Shown here piece after piece: positions 51,707-63,345 of a stretch of DNA of 64,000 nucleotides (its first letter is position 1; each line of letters opens with the position of its first letter). The position numbers were made by a program, and so were the translations under genes. Below the pieces are notes generated by a model. The model did no database searches. It had not been told where the DNA came from and was given only the letters and a program-made list of their open reading frames with translations. Origin of the DNA: Ceratothoa steindachneri (taxonomy: Eukaryota > Arthropoda > Malacostraca > Isopoda > Cymothoidae); contig OZ018333.1 of the NCBI GenBank assembly GCA_963969495.1, forward strand, positions 91,602,207-91,666,206, read 5' to 3'.

Positions 51707-53280
51707 TAAAAACATTTTTTTTAATGTAGACAATGTTTTTTTTCTTGGGTAAATTGAATAAAATATTCCTTTGTTTTTTTATGGTTAGGCTATTGCAATT
51801 GCATCATATTGTATTATATATCATTTCTAAGGTAATTTTGAAGCCCCGCATACCATACCCAACACACCCGCAAATTAATTCGAAAGTCTAACCTTAGATT
51901 CGATTCCAAATGTCAATTGCGAAATGTTGTTTTCTACCGCGTTCCTTGATTTCAATCATATAAGCCTCACCCCCGGATGGTATTTACAGTAATTCAATCA
52001 TATTTTCTTTAAAAAATTTAATATGAAATGTCCATCTCATATTATAAATAAGAAAAAAAATCACTTCGAAATGATATATAATAACACGATAATATGATTC
52101 GAAATTCACAATGTGTCTCCTAAGATGGCGGCCAATCTATTTTTCGCAATAACATCATAATTAGAACTTTGCCCACATTAAGTATTCAAGAAGCTATATA
52201 GAGTATTTCTACGATATGCATCATATAGCATTTGCGTATTTTTTTAAAATAAAGATATTATAACAAATTCGAGGGTTTGCATAAACCCAAATTTAACAAA
52301 AAGGATTTTCACAAGTATTCAAGATTTTCAACTGATTAACGACAATTTTAAACCGAAAAATTCGAAAAATGACATTTTTTTCCATCGATCAGGTGAGAAT
52401 TTTGTTTTCAAGTCGATTTTCAAAAAAATCGGTTATAAATAAATCGATGACATTTTGGGGAGATTTTAGGCTGATTTTTGTAAATATTTCTCATTCGAAA
52501 TAGATTTTTGAATAAAACAACATCGTTTTCTAACACAATTTATTAATTAAATGTCACAAAAATTGATTAGTGTATATAGAAGATAGAGACATTGATAAAG
52601 GTAAATACATGTAAATTGGATATGAGGTCATCAGTGTTCAGGATTCGGGGCATGAACTTAAGTTCTGGTAAACAACTGAAGTAAAGCTGCTCTTATTTAT
52701 GCTGGATAGAGTAGGAAGACCATATTTCACCCCTTTCAAAATATCACGTTGCTCAAATATAGAATTATAGAAGAAGAAGATATATAAAAATAAATTTTCT
52801 GAACTTTACCATTTGTAATTCTTTGGGTTTTAAAAAAATCACAAAATTTCGATACTTATATTTATTTCTGAACTTCACCATTTTGTTTCTTGTTATTATA
52901 AAAGAATTATTAGAAATAACTTTGATAAAAAACATAAGTCATAACCAAACTAAGATGAAATTTTTATTCAAATACTCGAAAACTCCCCTTCTTAAATTAT
53001 AGAGTTAGTGATGATGATGATATATTTATTTATTAGGGAGAGATTTCAGAAATAACTGGGTTTCACTAAGAATAATAACAAAATGCGGCAATTGTGCTCG
53101 ACCTTATATACCAGGCGTTACCTTTTTAAATAAGATTGAAATTTAAAAAGTATATAGTAGAAAGACTATTTGTGGTAAGCTAAATTAAAATTAAATATTA
53201 AAAACAAAATATAATCACAAAATCAACAACGGAAGGGATAGCCCCAACTAATCAGATGGATCCCGGAATACTAATTTGGA
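51702..53280. other. Unassigned AT-rich sequence with dispersed-repeat pieces
   Basis: No gene recognised. A segment at about 52715-52785 reappears inverted at 59386-59450. TTTCTGAACTTYACCA occurs at about 52797 and 52866, and once more at 61175. These look like pieces of an unnamed dispersed repeat. Confidence 0.45.
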
Positions 53281-53310
53281 CTGATGATGGAAGTCAGTGA
53301 GTTCCGAAAC
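53281..53310 (+). ncRNA. Hammerhead-ribozyme-like motif (Penelope type)
   Basis: CTGATGA, one extra T, GGAA, a 9-nt loop, TTCC, then GAAACG. It has the same architecture as the motif at 13639 with different stem II bases, meaning the stem co-varies. It is followed by CTCCTAAGTAAAGAAATATA. No RT frame is nearby, so this is a solo end. Confidence 0.45.
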
Positions 53311-53694
53311 GTTCTCCTAAGTAAAGAAATATATATTGTTTTATACAAAAAAAGACTCTCTTAACTGCGTCTTCCTAATTATTTGAACGCTCGATGCTGA
53401 GTTATTTATATTATTTTAAGACAGAACTGACGAAATTACCACTTGGTCAAAGAAATGGAATTAATTCTAATAAACCGGATTCTTTTACTAGTCACTGTCT
53501 CTCTCCACTGGTGTGCGGATGTGTGGTTTATGATGAGGCGAGAATCGAGATGATAAAAGAGCGATCGACGTGACCCTCTCCGTTCAAAATAGCGGCGTTG
53601 TTTACCAAACTTGAGATAAAAGATTTAAAAAAAGAAGAAAATCGATATTTTATTCGAGCTCAAATTGTAAATCCCTCTCGAGCCTCATTATTAG

Positions 53695-54065
53695 ACCAAA
53701 GCGAAGAAGAAAGAGAAAAAGAAAAAAGCAGAAAGAAGGAACAAAGCAGGAAAGAGACAAAGACGGAAAAAGAAAGAAAAGAAGGAAAAAAGAGGGGAAG
53801 AAACAGAAAGGAATAAAGACAGACAGACAGAAAGAAAGGTAGAAAAATATAAATAAATAAAAAATAAAGGCAGACAGACAGATAAAGTAAGAAAGTAAGG
53901 GACAGAAAAAAGAACAAAACAGGAAAGAAACAAAAACTGAAAAAGGAAAGAAACAAAAAGGAGACAAGCAGACGGATAGAAAAACAAGGAAATATAAAGA
54001 AATATAAAAAAAGGAAGACAGACAGAAAACACCCAGAAGAAAAGGACATAGAAATAAATAAATAA
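53695..54065 (+). repeat. Long polypurine tract (GAAA/GACA-rich)
   Basis: About 370 bp are almost pure purine on the plus strand, with GAAAGAAA, GGAAAGAAAC and GACAGACAGACAG sub-repeats. Open frames in it encode only low-complexity K/R/E or S/F-rich peptides and are artefacts. Such tracts can form triplex DNA. Confidence 0.9.
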
Positions 54066-54545
54066 ATTAGAAGAAAGCAAGTATCAATAGATTCAATCAG
54101 GCTTTCATTCGCGAAAGGAAGAAGAAAATACTAGGAACCATTCATTATACAGGATCTCCTTAATGTCTTGTCACATAGGAAAAATTCATATTTTTATTAA
54201 AAGTAATGAGCTACTTTTCATTCAAAACATAATGATATAGCGAGAAAAATAATTGCAATAACGCAATCATAATTATACGGTTCAAAGCCTATTTTTTGCA
54301 ATAATTTTTCTCGATTTCTAAGGCGAGGCAAAAATGGAGAAAAGAAATTTTCTATTCTCTGGGAGAAGCAGGGATGACACTTGTAAAGGCCAATCGAAAG
54401 ATAGTTTTTTGGCTGTCAGAGAAAACGCTTATTTTAAGTGTTATCTTCTCGCGTATGTAAGAAGAGCTCCTTCCGAGAGCTTTGAGGAAGACTGTGTTTG
54501 CCAAAAAATAGCCTTTTAACCGCATAATGATATATGTATTTATTT

Positions 54546-54780
54546 TAGGCCCTTTCACGCCAAGCTTACGACCTGTTTCCGATCACCTGCGACCGAAAAT
54601 CAAGCGATCGGTCGGCGACACACAACCTAAAAAGAGGGAGTCGCAGGTGGTGGGCGAGTAGTCGTGCGACCGGTGGGCTACTAGTGACCGACTAGTAGAC
54701 CTCTAGTGGGCGTCTGGGTGTTCGACCGATCTTTATCTGGTGGACTAACTCCGGAGGAATCTATAAATAAATAAATGGGA
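54546..54780. other. Possible terminus of a non-autonomous DNA transposon
   Basis: GGCCCTTTCACGCCAAGC at the left resembles the ends of PIF/Harbinger-type elements. Inside are several GCGACCG, CGACTAGTAG and CGACCGATC words in both orientations, giving an unusual CG-rich composition for this window. I could not find a matching right end. Confidence 0.3.
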
Positions 54781-55559
54781 ATATCGAATGTTTTGATTTT
54801 ATTTAAACAGAAGGAATTACAAATAGTGAATTACAATGTCAGAGTTGAATAGTGCGTAGGCAATAGGCTGAAGTTCTGCCTGTGAAGCGCAAGCTCCTCG
54901 TATAAGGAGGAGTACTTCAGGTTTTGCTTGTTGAAATGCTAATAACTAACATCTCGGATGTGATTTCCACCATTTTGGATGCAAAGTTTGATGCGCTTTG
55001 AGAGTTTCACATTAACTCCAAATTTCTGTCATTCTGAGCACAATTATTTGTTTTGCGCTCTTTGCCTTCGCCTTTGGCAAACCCAGGAAAAAATAGACAT
55101 TGTGGGGTAATAAGGTCTGTTGAACGAGGAAACACCATTGGGATATTTCCTCTGGGTTCAGACTTTATGGACACCCTGTAGATCAATTATAGGTATCGTT
55201 CTTTTCATATTTGCAAACTAAGTATCCACCCAATTCTAAACCAATTCACTCGAATTCTTTCCTTAATTTCCATTAGCAAATTATTCACGATCTCATTCGA
55301 TGCCAGGGAAAAACTTTGAACTCCTAAAATCGGCCAATTTTGCCCATTTTAGGAGTTAAAAGTTTTGCCTTGGCCTCCAATAAGATCTTCTTTCACAGGT
55401 TTGGAAGTTTCCAGCGTCTCTACTTTGTTGCCTCGGTCGAATAAGCTTCTTTATTTATGCTACTGAATTTGAAGAGTATTTCGAACGTTTATATTAATAA
55501 AACATCTTAAATACCGAAGCAACTCACTCGGACTCCTCTCTCTCACTCTCTCTCTATGT

Positions 55560-55760
55560 TCGGTCGGTTATAATAACAATCACCACATTCATTCTGCATC
55601 AGGTGCACTGGGGGACGCTCTTAATCCACACCGATGAGGAAGGTAGATTAGTTTATATTGGATACAACCATTAACTTGGTCTGAATGGAGAGCGTCCCCC
55701 AGTCTGATCGATGTGGAAGGAATGGGGCCATAGATTGCTATTATAACCGCCCATCCTCAC
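55560..55760. mobile_element. MITE-like inverted-repeat element (GCGTCCCCC family)
   Basis: The left part CGGTCGGTTATAATAACAAT leads to CACTGGGGGACGCTC. The right part reads GAGCGTCCCCCAG and ends AGATTGCTATTATAACCGCC. The arms are about 80 bp and imperfect. The centre has TATTGGATACAACCATTAAC. Words are shared with the elements at 35.8 and 40.9 kb. Confidence 0.65.
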
Positions 55761-56725
55761 TGCGTCAGTGTCGCTTATTTAAAATGCCAAGAAACCCCGT
55801 TTGGGTATCGACCTAGTTGCTGTAGTACTTTGTTGATCTATTTGTTGTGGGTACAGAAAATATAGTATAAATGCAAAACTAATTAGTCCTTAATTTAAAC
55901 GCACTCTTTTGTGTTAATTACCCGTTTTTAACACTAAGGACAAAATAAACTATTTTATATATATTTTAATGGGAGAAGAGTGAATTTTCTCAATTCTCGG
56001 TGCGTCCCCTCCTTTCAATTTACTGAAATTATGTTGCCCCATTAATCGCATTAACTGAGAATATTATTAACTCGATTTTATCGGGTGATATGGACAAGCG
56101 ATGCTTTTCAGTTTCTCGTCTATGAGAAGGGGGCATTAGTGCAAATAAGGAGACATTATTGGTCAAATATTTTGTCTTAGGAGTTTGATTAACTTTGCAT
56201 AATTGTAGAAACCTCTAACTTCAGGGGTGGTTGGTTAAGTAAACACGCTTACCCTTTAGCTTTATTAAGAAGGACAAGGGTTAAGATTCGTCTTGTTTGC
56301 CTCAAGTCAGCGGGCTCGCAGCTCACGTGAATGGAGAGGTATCTTGGGGGTTGATGAAAAGGCTGGCTTTGGCATAATTTTAATTTTGGATATTAAATAT
56401 TATTATAAAATATTATTTGCTAAATTTCCCCCAAATTTGGTTAAGAGTTTTGCAAATGAATCCTGTTACCTTGGAAACGGATAGTTGCAAATCCATGACT
56501 AAGAAGATTAGGTTTGATAAATGCTCGCATTCATACATTATTCATTCAAATCCTGAATACAATGAAGATAAATGTGAGGTTGAGACTTGCTACGTTGAAA
56601 AGATTCGTTAAACGCTGAATAATTTCTCTTTTCTCTGTTCTAGAGTTTTGAAATGAAGAATATTCTAATACTCTTTGGATTACTTACACTAGCAAAAATC
56701 CGCCCTACGGGTGAATTTTATAGGC

Positions 56726-56755
56726 CTAAGAAGATGGCCGTATTATGGTCGAAAT
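56726..56755 (+). ncRNA. Degraded hammerhead-like Penelope end
   Basis: CTAAGAAGATGGCC, TATTAT as loop, GGTC, then GAAATGTCG. It fits CUGAAGA, stem II (GGCC/GGTC), GAAA with a few substitutions (CTAAGAA for CTGAAGA). Weaker than the other three. Confidence 0.3.
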
Positions 56756-57828
56756 GTCGCTACTAAATGTAGAAAAATGACATCAGTAATTTTCCTTGCC
56801 TTGGAATTTCTGTTTAAAATTAAATTCAGACTATCTAGAAGCAAGCTTCACCACTATATATATATACCTAAGCATTAATAAAAACTCCGCTATTTCTCCT
56901 GAAAGTCTCCATTAGACCTTTATAAATTATTCGGTTTTCCCTCCCCAAACACTTATAAAATACAAGTTTCTGTGTAAATAAATGACTATTCTCTTTGTTA
57001 TACAGTTTTCTCTTCTTGGATTATGGCCTTGTCTTTAGACGGCCCCGCATATTTATTGCGTTCACTTCATTTCAGTTCTTGCCTTTACTTAATCAAGTCA
57101 TAATATTTCATGTGTCAGCGAAATTTAGTTTCCCATGAACAAAACAAACTTCTCTCTTTTGGGCAAAATAAACACTTCTAACCCTTAATTCTCTTCCCTT
57201 CTATTTAATACATTACCTGACTCGACAGATTCCTGAAAGGTTGTATTCCCAACCGCATCTTCGAAGATCTTCTTTGTTTTATTTCAAAGTTGTTTTTGTG
57301 TTGTGTTTAAGAGGGACATTTTTTATTATTTAGTGTTTTATGTAAAGGAGTTGTGTATTTTTCTTGTGGCCTTTATTCAAATATTGGGATCGTTTATCGA
57401 ACAGTTTTAAACGTGAATTGTTGTGTTTATTGAACGAATTTTGTTATTGGGTTGAAGGACAAATCGTTATTTTCATAACCGAATTTGTCTTTTACTTTTA
57501 AAGTGACCGTTTGTTTTTGTAAATAGGTTTAGCAATTAAACTGTGTGCGCAAAAGTCTAACAAATATATTTAATTAATGTACATAGTGCTCACATTGAGT
57601 ACTGTCATAAGTGAATTCATCACAAGCTAAGTTCTTTTGTTTTTTATTCTCTCTCGCCTATTTAACTCGTATGTTAAATCCCATTTTTGTTGTCTCTAAC
57701 TTTTATTTAGTCTTCTCTCACTCTCTCTCTCATTATATATATATATATTGCATAAAAGACTCGACGTATAGGTGAGAATGGATGGGGAGAAAGAAAAGTC
57801 CAAACACTACACAGAGCTCTTTATTGAC

Positions 57829-57851
57829 GTTTCGCCTCTGGGCTTCCTCAG
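57829..57851 (-). ncRNA. Hammerhead-ribozyme-like motif at the Penelope-like 3' end
   Basis: In element orientation the sequence reads CTGAGGA, one extra A, GCC, CAGA, GGC, GAAACGTC. It lies about 50-75 bp downstream of the RT/GIY-YIG stop codon, where the terminal repeat of such an element belongs. This linkage supports interpreting the solo motifs at 13.6, 53.3 and 56.7 kb as Penelope-like ends. Confidence 0.5.
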
Positions 57852-57901
57852 AATGGAACTGACAAGAGAGATGGAAGATCGCCGCTCGACCATTCGTAGA
57901 G

Positions 57902-59285
57902 TTAGTCTGGGTCGCGGTCAATTGCTCTCCCCCGGCCGTTTCCCCCTCTTCTCGACCCTTTCGCCTCTTCATTAATGAGCCTTACCGCACCTGTCGCCAG
58001 CTTGAAGAAACCGTCCCGGTGATTTGTCGACCTATAGGAGAGAATATATGTAGCTTCAATAATCCTACGCTCACGTTTTGATAAACCTTTTTGAACTATA
58101 CTCACCCCATCCCATTTGGGTAAATGCCCACACTCATCTATATGCACCACTAACGAGTTTGAAGTTCTATGTGCCCGGACGTCCCTCTTGTGCTCACTAA
58201 GTCTAGTTTTAATGTCCCTACCAGTCTCTCCATAATAACTCTTGTCGCACCCTTCACACGGAATCTGATAGATTATGCCCCTATCCGTTTGGGCCCTAAA
58301 CTTTTTGTGCGAAACCAATTCCTTGATCTTCGTCCCAGCATGATCGGCAACTAGCAAACCCGTTTTCCTGAGGGCCACATTTATGCTCTGCGCAGCCTTG
58401 CAGTAAGGCGCTAAAAGGTACCTGACCCCATCCAATGTGCCTGTCAAGGCCTCATTATCCGCGGTCCCATTTGTCGTGCTACTCATTTTGCCTCTTTCCG
58501 ATATCCCGACCGCTTTATACCTCAACTTTATTAAGAGACCCTCCGGATATTTTAGTTTCATAAAAGCATTCTTAATGTAGTTATACTCATCAGTTAAAAA
58601 CTGTTGGCTACAAATCCGGATGGCCCTGAGGTAGAATCCTATCACTACCCTAGTCTTCGTTCTATCGCTGTGTCCCGATAAATAATGGATGAAGTCATCC
58701 TTATTAGTGAGTTTCCTGTAAACGGAAAACTCAGTTACATTCCCAACCCTATGTATAAGTGTGTCCAGAAAAGGAATCCTGTTATTAACTTCTTCCTCTA
58801 CAGTAAACTGTATGCTACCGTTTATCTCATTCAACCGCTCTAATTTCTCATTGACGTCAGTATTTTTAGGAATTATGGCCAGAACATCGTCTACATATCT
58901 CAACCACAAGAAGTCACCCTTCCCAAATACCCTCATCAATTTCTCTGTTTCAAGGACCTCCATGAATAGGCAGGCCATGACAGCGCTAAGTAGAGATCCC
59001 ATCGCCAGTCCCCTGTAGTGTCGAAATTCTACCCCTTCAAAGGTGAACGCACCAAAGCTCACGCATAGCGAAACTAACTTTATATAGTCCCTTTTACTAA
59101 CGGGTAGGTCAGCGTCATTCAAGACGAGTAACAATTTTGCCACTGCCTTAAAAGCACCGTCAACAGGGACATTGATGAACAGGGATTTTACATCAAAGCT
59201 TACCATTTTCTTTCTCTGTAAGTTGACCCCATTTAACCTCTCCTTTAAATGTGTCGAATTCTTTAAATGCGCTTTGCTAATTTTT
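57902..59285 (-). CDS. Penelope-like reverse transcriptase with GIY-YIG endonuclease
   Basis: A single open frame runs from about AKAHLKNS... past MVSFDVKSLFINVPV to a stop at 57902. RT blocks visible are SFDVKSLFINVPVDGA, FRHYRGLAMGSLLSAVMACL and LRYVDDVLAIIP (YVDD). Then IPFLDTLIHRVGN and the C-terminal GIY-YIG: IIYQIPCEGCDKSYYGETGR, IKTRLSEHKRDVR, and E in RRIIEATYI. In Penelope-like elements the RT copies RNA at a nick made by this endonuclease. Upstream, ITSGVGSAPHRIAKALARPL is in another frame; a single extra A in an AAAAA run near 59288 explains the break and could be a sequencing error. The N-terminal part is missing. Confidence 0.85.
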
Positions 59286-59385
59286 CCTTAGTCCCTGAGA
59301 CAATGGTCTGGCCAGTGCCTTTGCAATTCTGTGGGGAGCGCTTCCCACTCCTGATGTGATAGGTCTATATATCTTCTTCTATAAC

Positions 59386-59450
59386 TATATTTTAGCAACG
59401 TGATATTTTGAAAGGGGGAAAATTTCATTTAGTTTACGCCATTATCAAGT
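59386..59450. repeat. Dispersed repeat segment, inverted copy of 52.7 kb
   Basis: On the minus strand this reads CCCTTTCAAAATATCACG, TTGCTAAAATATAG and TTATAGAAGAAGATATAT. On the plus strand at about 52720-52785 the same order of words occurs with two small insertions. Confidence 0.7.
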
Positions 59451-60217
59451 AAAAAATAATACTCAGCCTCCGCCATGTTTAATGATGTCAGCCGCAGCTG
59501 GCGAAATCCGGTCTAATTTGAAATAGGAAAATGGCTATAATACTTAAACAAGGGGCAATGTTGCCTACAATTAGGGAAAAGAATGAGTTTTTTAAAAGAA
59601 TGGCTCTTTCCATCTCATTTTCGTCTTTTATCCTACTTAAATGACACGTACTTCTTGCCATTCCATACTTCTTCGATGTCTATTTTTAGCCATATTCCCT
59701 CCCCGTTCGCAGACTGTTTCTTTCCTAATCAGTCCGTGATTTGGACAAAATTCAATTACAGCAGCGAATGTGCCATAATATTTGCCTTGAAAAGTGAAGC
59801 ACCGTCAAAACAGAACCATCGCTTCAATCATTTTGAAGACTGAGGCTGTTAAGGACACAACGAAAAAGGTCACTTCTTAACGCAACTTTGGGGCATTTTT
59901 AAGACTGAGGCGAATAATGACAGGGCATAAAATGTACCTCTATAAAGGTCCTTTTCGAGGAGCCGTATTATCCACAAGGATGCCTAAGGGCCCACCAAAA
60001 GCACAGGCACCCTATAACCTTTTTTTCAGTTGGTCAAATATGATGTAAGTTATGTTTATATCTATCGAAAATAGACAATAATATAATTATTATTATTTTA
60101 GTCTGATTTAAAGTCACCAGAAAAGAGAAAATTGCAGGATTTCACAGTTAATTCACTACTGCCAAAGTCATGTTTATAATAAGGTAATAGTATTTTTTGT
60201 GTTAGCAAAACATTAAC

Positions 60218-60406
60218 ATGTCTGCCTATCTCTATCACACACTCTTCCTCTTTGTTATTCCATTAATTACTTCATTTGTGATTGTAAGAAATTGTACGAG
60301 AGAAGAAAGTAATATTCGCGCCACGGTTAACGTGGTCGAGGAGTCCCAAGAAGACGGAAGCTTAGTGGTCAGGTCACTGGCTAATACCGCAGTTTCGGTC
60401 ATTTGA
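60218..60406 (+). CDS. 62-codon ORF with N-terminal hydrophobic segment, unknown
   Basis: A true ATG frame begins MSAYLYHTLFLFVIPLITSF, a plausible signal anchor or signal peptide. It continues VIVRNCTREESNIRA with an N-glycosylation site (NCT), then an acidic region ending VSVI. I recognise no family, and the start context and length give little support. It could be a single-exon small secreted or membrane peptide, a first exon, or chance. Confidence 0.18.
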   Translation: MSAYLYHTLFLFVIPLITSFVIVRNCTREESNIRATVNVVEESQEDGSLVVRSLANTAVSVI

Positions 60407-60517
60407 GGTCATTATTGCAAACTAAAGTAAACTGCATTTGTTTATAAATTAACTAAATAAAACACAAAATACCCCATTTTTAAGGGGGTTCTACCCGACA
60501 CCCTTTCTTTGATTTTT

Positions 60518-60625
60518 TAATCAACTCGTAGTATAGACAGATCGAAAGTCTACCATTAGCTTTTCAACTGAATACGAGAGCTAATTGTAGGTTTTCGATT
60601 TGTTTACACTACGAGTTGATTTACA
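60518..60625. repeat. Hairpin element, 48-bp arms
   Basis: AATCAACTCGTAGTATAGAC on the left is mirrored by GTTTACACTACGAGTTGATT on the right, and similarity continues to TTAGCTTTTC / GAGAGCTAA around a loop of about 10 bp. About 85% of arm positions match. It fits a very small MITE or foldback. Confidence 0.78.
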
Positions 60626-63056
60626 AAATGGTGTCGAAGTCGAATTTCAATGCTTTCGATGGAGTTGCCAGACGTCGTGAGGCGCATTCAATATAATGAA
60701 ATAAAACTGAAATCAAACATTTTATTTAGAAATAATTGAATTTCGGAGGTAATAACCATCATAATCGCGTTCTCGATCACTAAAAACCTAAAAATACCGA
60801 ACATTTTCTGACCAAAAGATCGAGGCGGAGATTTTCTGGAGATTTCCCTATAGTAATATTACAAACCCAATCTAACCTCTAGGCTGGGTCGGTTTAGGTT
60901 GGTAAGACTAATATGTTATGTATATATATAGGCTCCGAAATAGGCTCGATATCTGGAGAATTCAGAGGACGACTTCCAAAGAACTATCGGCGGGTAAGCA
61001 AAACAAAATCTCTCCAACGGTTAAAATGGATAGACGCAATAAATATATCTTGCTCATTGCATATTAAAAAAACAGGCCACGGCTTCGCCACTCCTCCGGG
61101 GGGAGCTTGCGCTTCGCTACTAAGATTAAAATTTAAATGTAAAAAAAAGCAGCCATGGTTAAATTTTTATAAATTTTCTGAACTTCACCAATTATAATAA
61201 TTTTAAAAAGGATCTCTAAACTAAACTTTGTTTTGTTAAAAAATGATAATTTTATAGTGCTATTAAGGTCGTTAGAATTAACATATCTAATTGTTTACCT
61301 TGGCTTTTCTAATGATCTCACAAATTTAATTTGATTAAGTTAATTTCCTATTTCCCAGTTACAAGTATAAATCACAAGCTCTCATAAGAAACGTAATTTC
61401 TTTTACCGTCTCTACAATTTGGTGTTTCTTTCTAATTTCGGAATATTCTACAAAATTATTGTTTATTAATTATTTTTGCCTTTGAAAAGTGAATTTACAG
61501 TCCAAGTCTGTGATTGTGTTGGGATAATTGGGTTGGCACTGACTAAGCCTATTAGATTAGGGAAAATGATACGTTATCGTCAGCGAGGTAAAGTTGGTAG
61601 GCCTTCATCATTTACAATTTCTTTTTCCATCCCATTTTCGTCGTTACCAGAGTTAAAAATTTAAATTAAATTTGAAAATTAACCTTAAACCAATGCCGCA
61701 AACAACTTTAGAGGGATTAAGTCTCATCGCTTCAATTTTGTTTATTCAAATTTTCTGCCGATTAAGTGTAGCCGGGGTGATTTTGATTTAGGAGTGTATA
61801 GTTTCAAGGGGATACTAATGTAAGTTTCACTAACCAATTGGTTTGTAGCGCTCTTATTAGTAAAGTAGTGCTGATTGATTCCAAGATATTTTTTGGCAAT
61901 CTACGAAAGTTCTATAGAATTTTTTTGCATTTCGCTGCCATTATTATCGAATAGCGTCTCGATGATATGTATTGAACTTACTTCTGAAACCTGCCTTTGT
62001 TTATTCGTTACTTTCCAGTCAACCGCTTAGTCCTTTGGTCATTCCATTTGTAGTTCTTTCCTATTCTGTTCATAGGCCGTGAATTTAAGATGGAAAAAGC
62101 AACTAATTGGGCCTTTTTTTTTCATTTAAGCAAACGGTATTCCAAAATCGAATTACTTTTGCTCATCATCTCCTATTGCTTCGGCATTTTCCAACGACTG
62201 AATGAGAGGTCGATTCCTGCCCTTGAGAAAAATACATCCCCAGAAAGTCGGTATCTCTAAAGAACAACACAATAACAATATTTATTATTATCATCATTAT
62301 TATTATTAAACATCGTGCTTCTAACTCGAATCAAGGAGGAGAGCAACCAGGCAACCAGGTTCCTAATTGGAAAAATCACAAATCCTGCGATAAAACCTTC
62401 CCAACAAAGTCCTACAGAACTTCCTTTACATCCAGGTCCTCATCCTACATCTCTTGCACCCAGCCCTCGGCCTAATAAAAGAACCCTAAGTAAGGGTGTG
62501 TTTGAAAAGCATAATCTCCTACTGAAGGCCTCTTTGAAAACCCGATTGCCATGGCGGTCACGCCCCAAACCTCTTCGACATCACTTCTTACACTGATGAC
62601 AACCCCAGCCTCCTCGCCCCAAACCTTCCCTCAATTCATGCCCTCCAACCTTCCCCAGAACGGCAATCTATCATGCCCATCCCCGAAGGTGACGCCTCAG
62701 GGTGAAAGAACGATGAATCGTTTTGTTTTGGGGTAATTTTTTATCTATTTTTCCCCAGTTTCGTGTAAATATTGGCCAGAGTCGCTTAACGGCATCAGTC
62801 AAGGTGCATTTTAATACTTGAACGGATAAATGGTATTTCTATGGGGGTCTTTAGTAGGGGCTGGAACAAATGTGGTTTTCTGTAGGGTTGGAAGCTGTTA
62901 TCTCACCACTAGAGGGGAGGGGCTCTACCCCTCCTTATCTCCTTAGATAATAAAGGAGGAAGGGTAGAATATCCTCGGGTGAATTGCCAAGAGAAACGTC
63001 TTGTCAAAAAGACAAAACCACAAAAAAGACCAGGGACCTAATCAACCAGGCTTGTT
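60626..63056. other. Unassigned sequence
   Basis: No gene recognised. Contains one copy of the TTTCTGAACTTCACCA word (61175), a short TTA-rich microsatellite near 62280-62310, and a proline-rich open stretch at 62315-62736 that I do not trust as coding. Confidence 0.35.
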
Positions 63057-63345
63057 ATCGATTGTCAGTCTAATTTTTATGTGAATTTCATTACTAGGTA
63101 AGAAGCATCCTCGTCCACGATTGAAAAAGCTGGAAATCGATTGTCAGTCTGATCTTTATGCGAATTTCATTATTCGGTTAAGGGAGACCTCACCCAGGAT
63201 TCAAAATGTCTTTCCATCGATTGTCATTCTGATCTTGAGGTGAATTTCATTACCCGGTCAAGGAACCACCTCCACAATTGAAAATGTCTTGCCATCGATT
63301 GTCGGACTGATCTTTATATGAATTGCATTATCCGATCGGGGGATC
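63057..63345. repeat. 79-bp minisatellite, four copies
   Basis: Each unit begins ATCGATTGTC, then CTGATCTTTATGTGAATTTC and a GGTYAAGG/CACC part. Starts are at 63057, 63136, 63216 and 63294. Copies differ at 10-25% of positions, so the array is moderately old. Confidence 0.88.

Larger units (their letters stand above)
57738..59385 (-). mobile_element. Penelope-like element, 5'-truncated
   Basis: An RT plus GIY-YIG frame is followed downstream by a terminal repeat piece with a hammerhead-like motif and ends at a TATATA tract (57738-57751), all in minus orientation. Upstream the readable RT-domain sequence stops near 59385, where the segment shared with 52.7 kb begins. So the element is cut at its 5' side and joined to another repeat. 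Confidence 0.82.

Noticed and set aside
53650..54080. Several overlapping open frames on both strands
   Set aside because: They translate a polypurine/polypyrimidine tract into K/R/E-rich or S/F-rich low-complexity peptides; not genes.
61476..61664. 62-codon plus-strand frame
   Set aside because: No family resemblance, no splice context, AT-rich surroundings.
62315..62736. Proline-rich overlapping frames
   Set aside because: Two frames are open over the same stretch, there is no recognisable domain, and composition alone explains them. A gag-like origin could not be supported.
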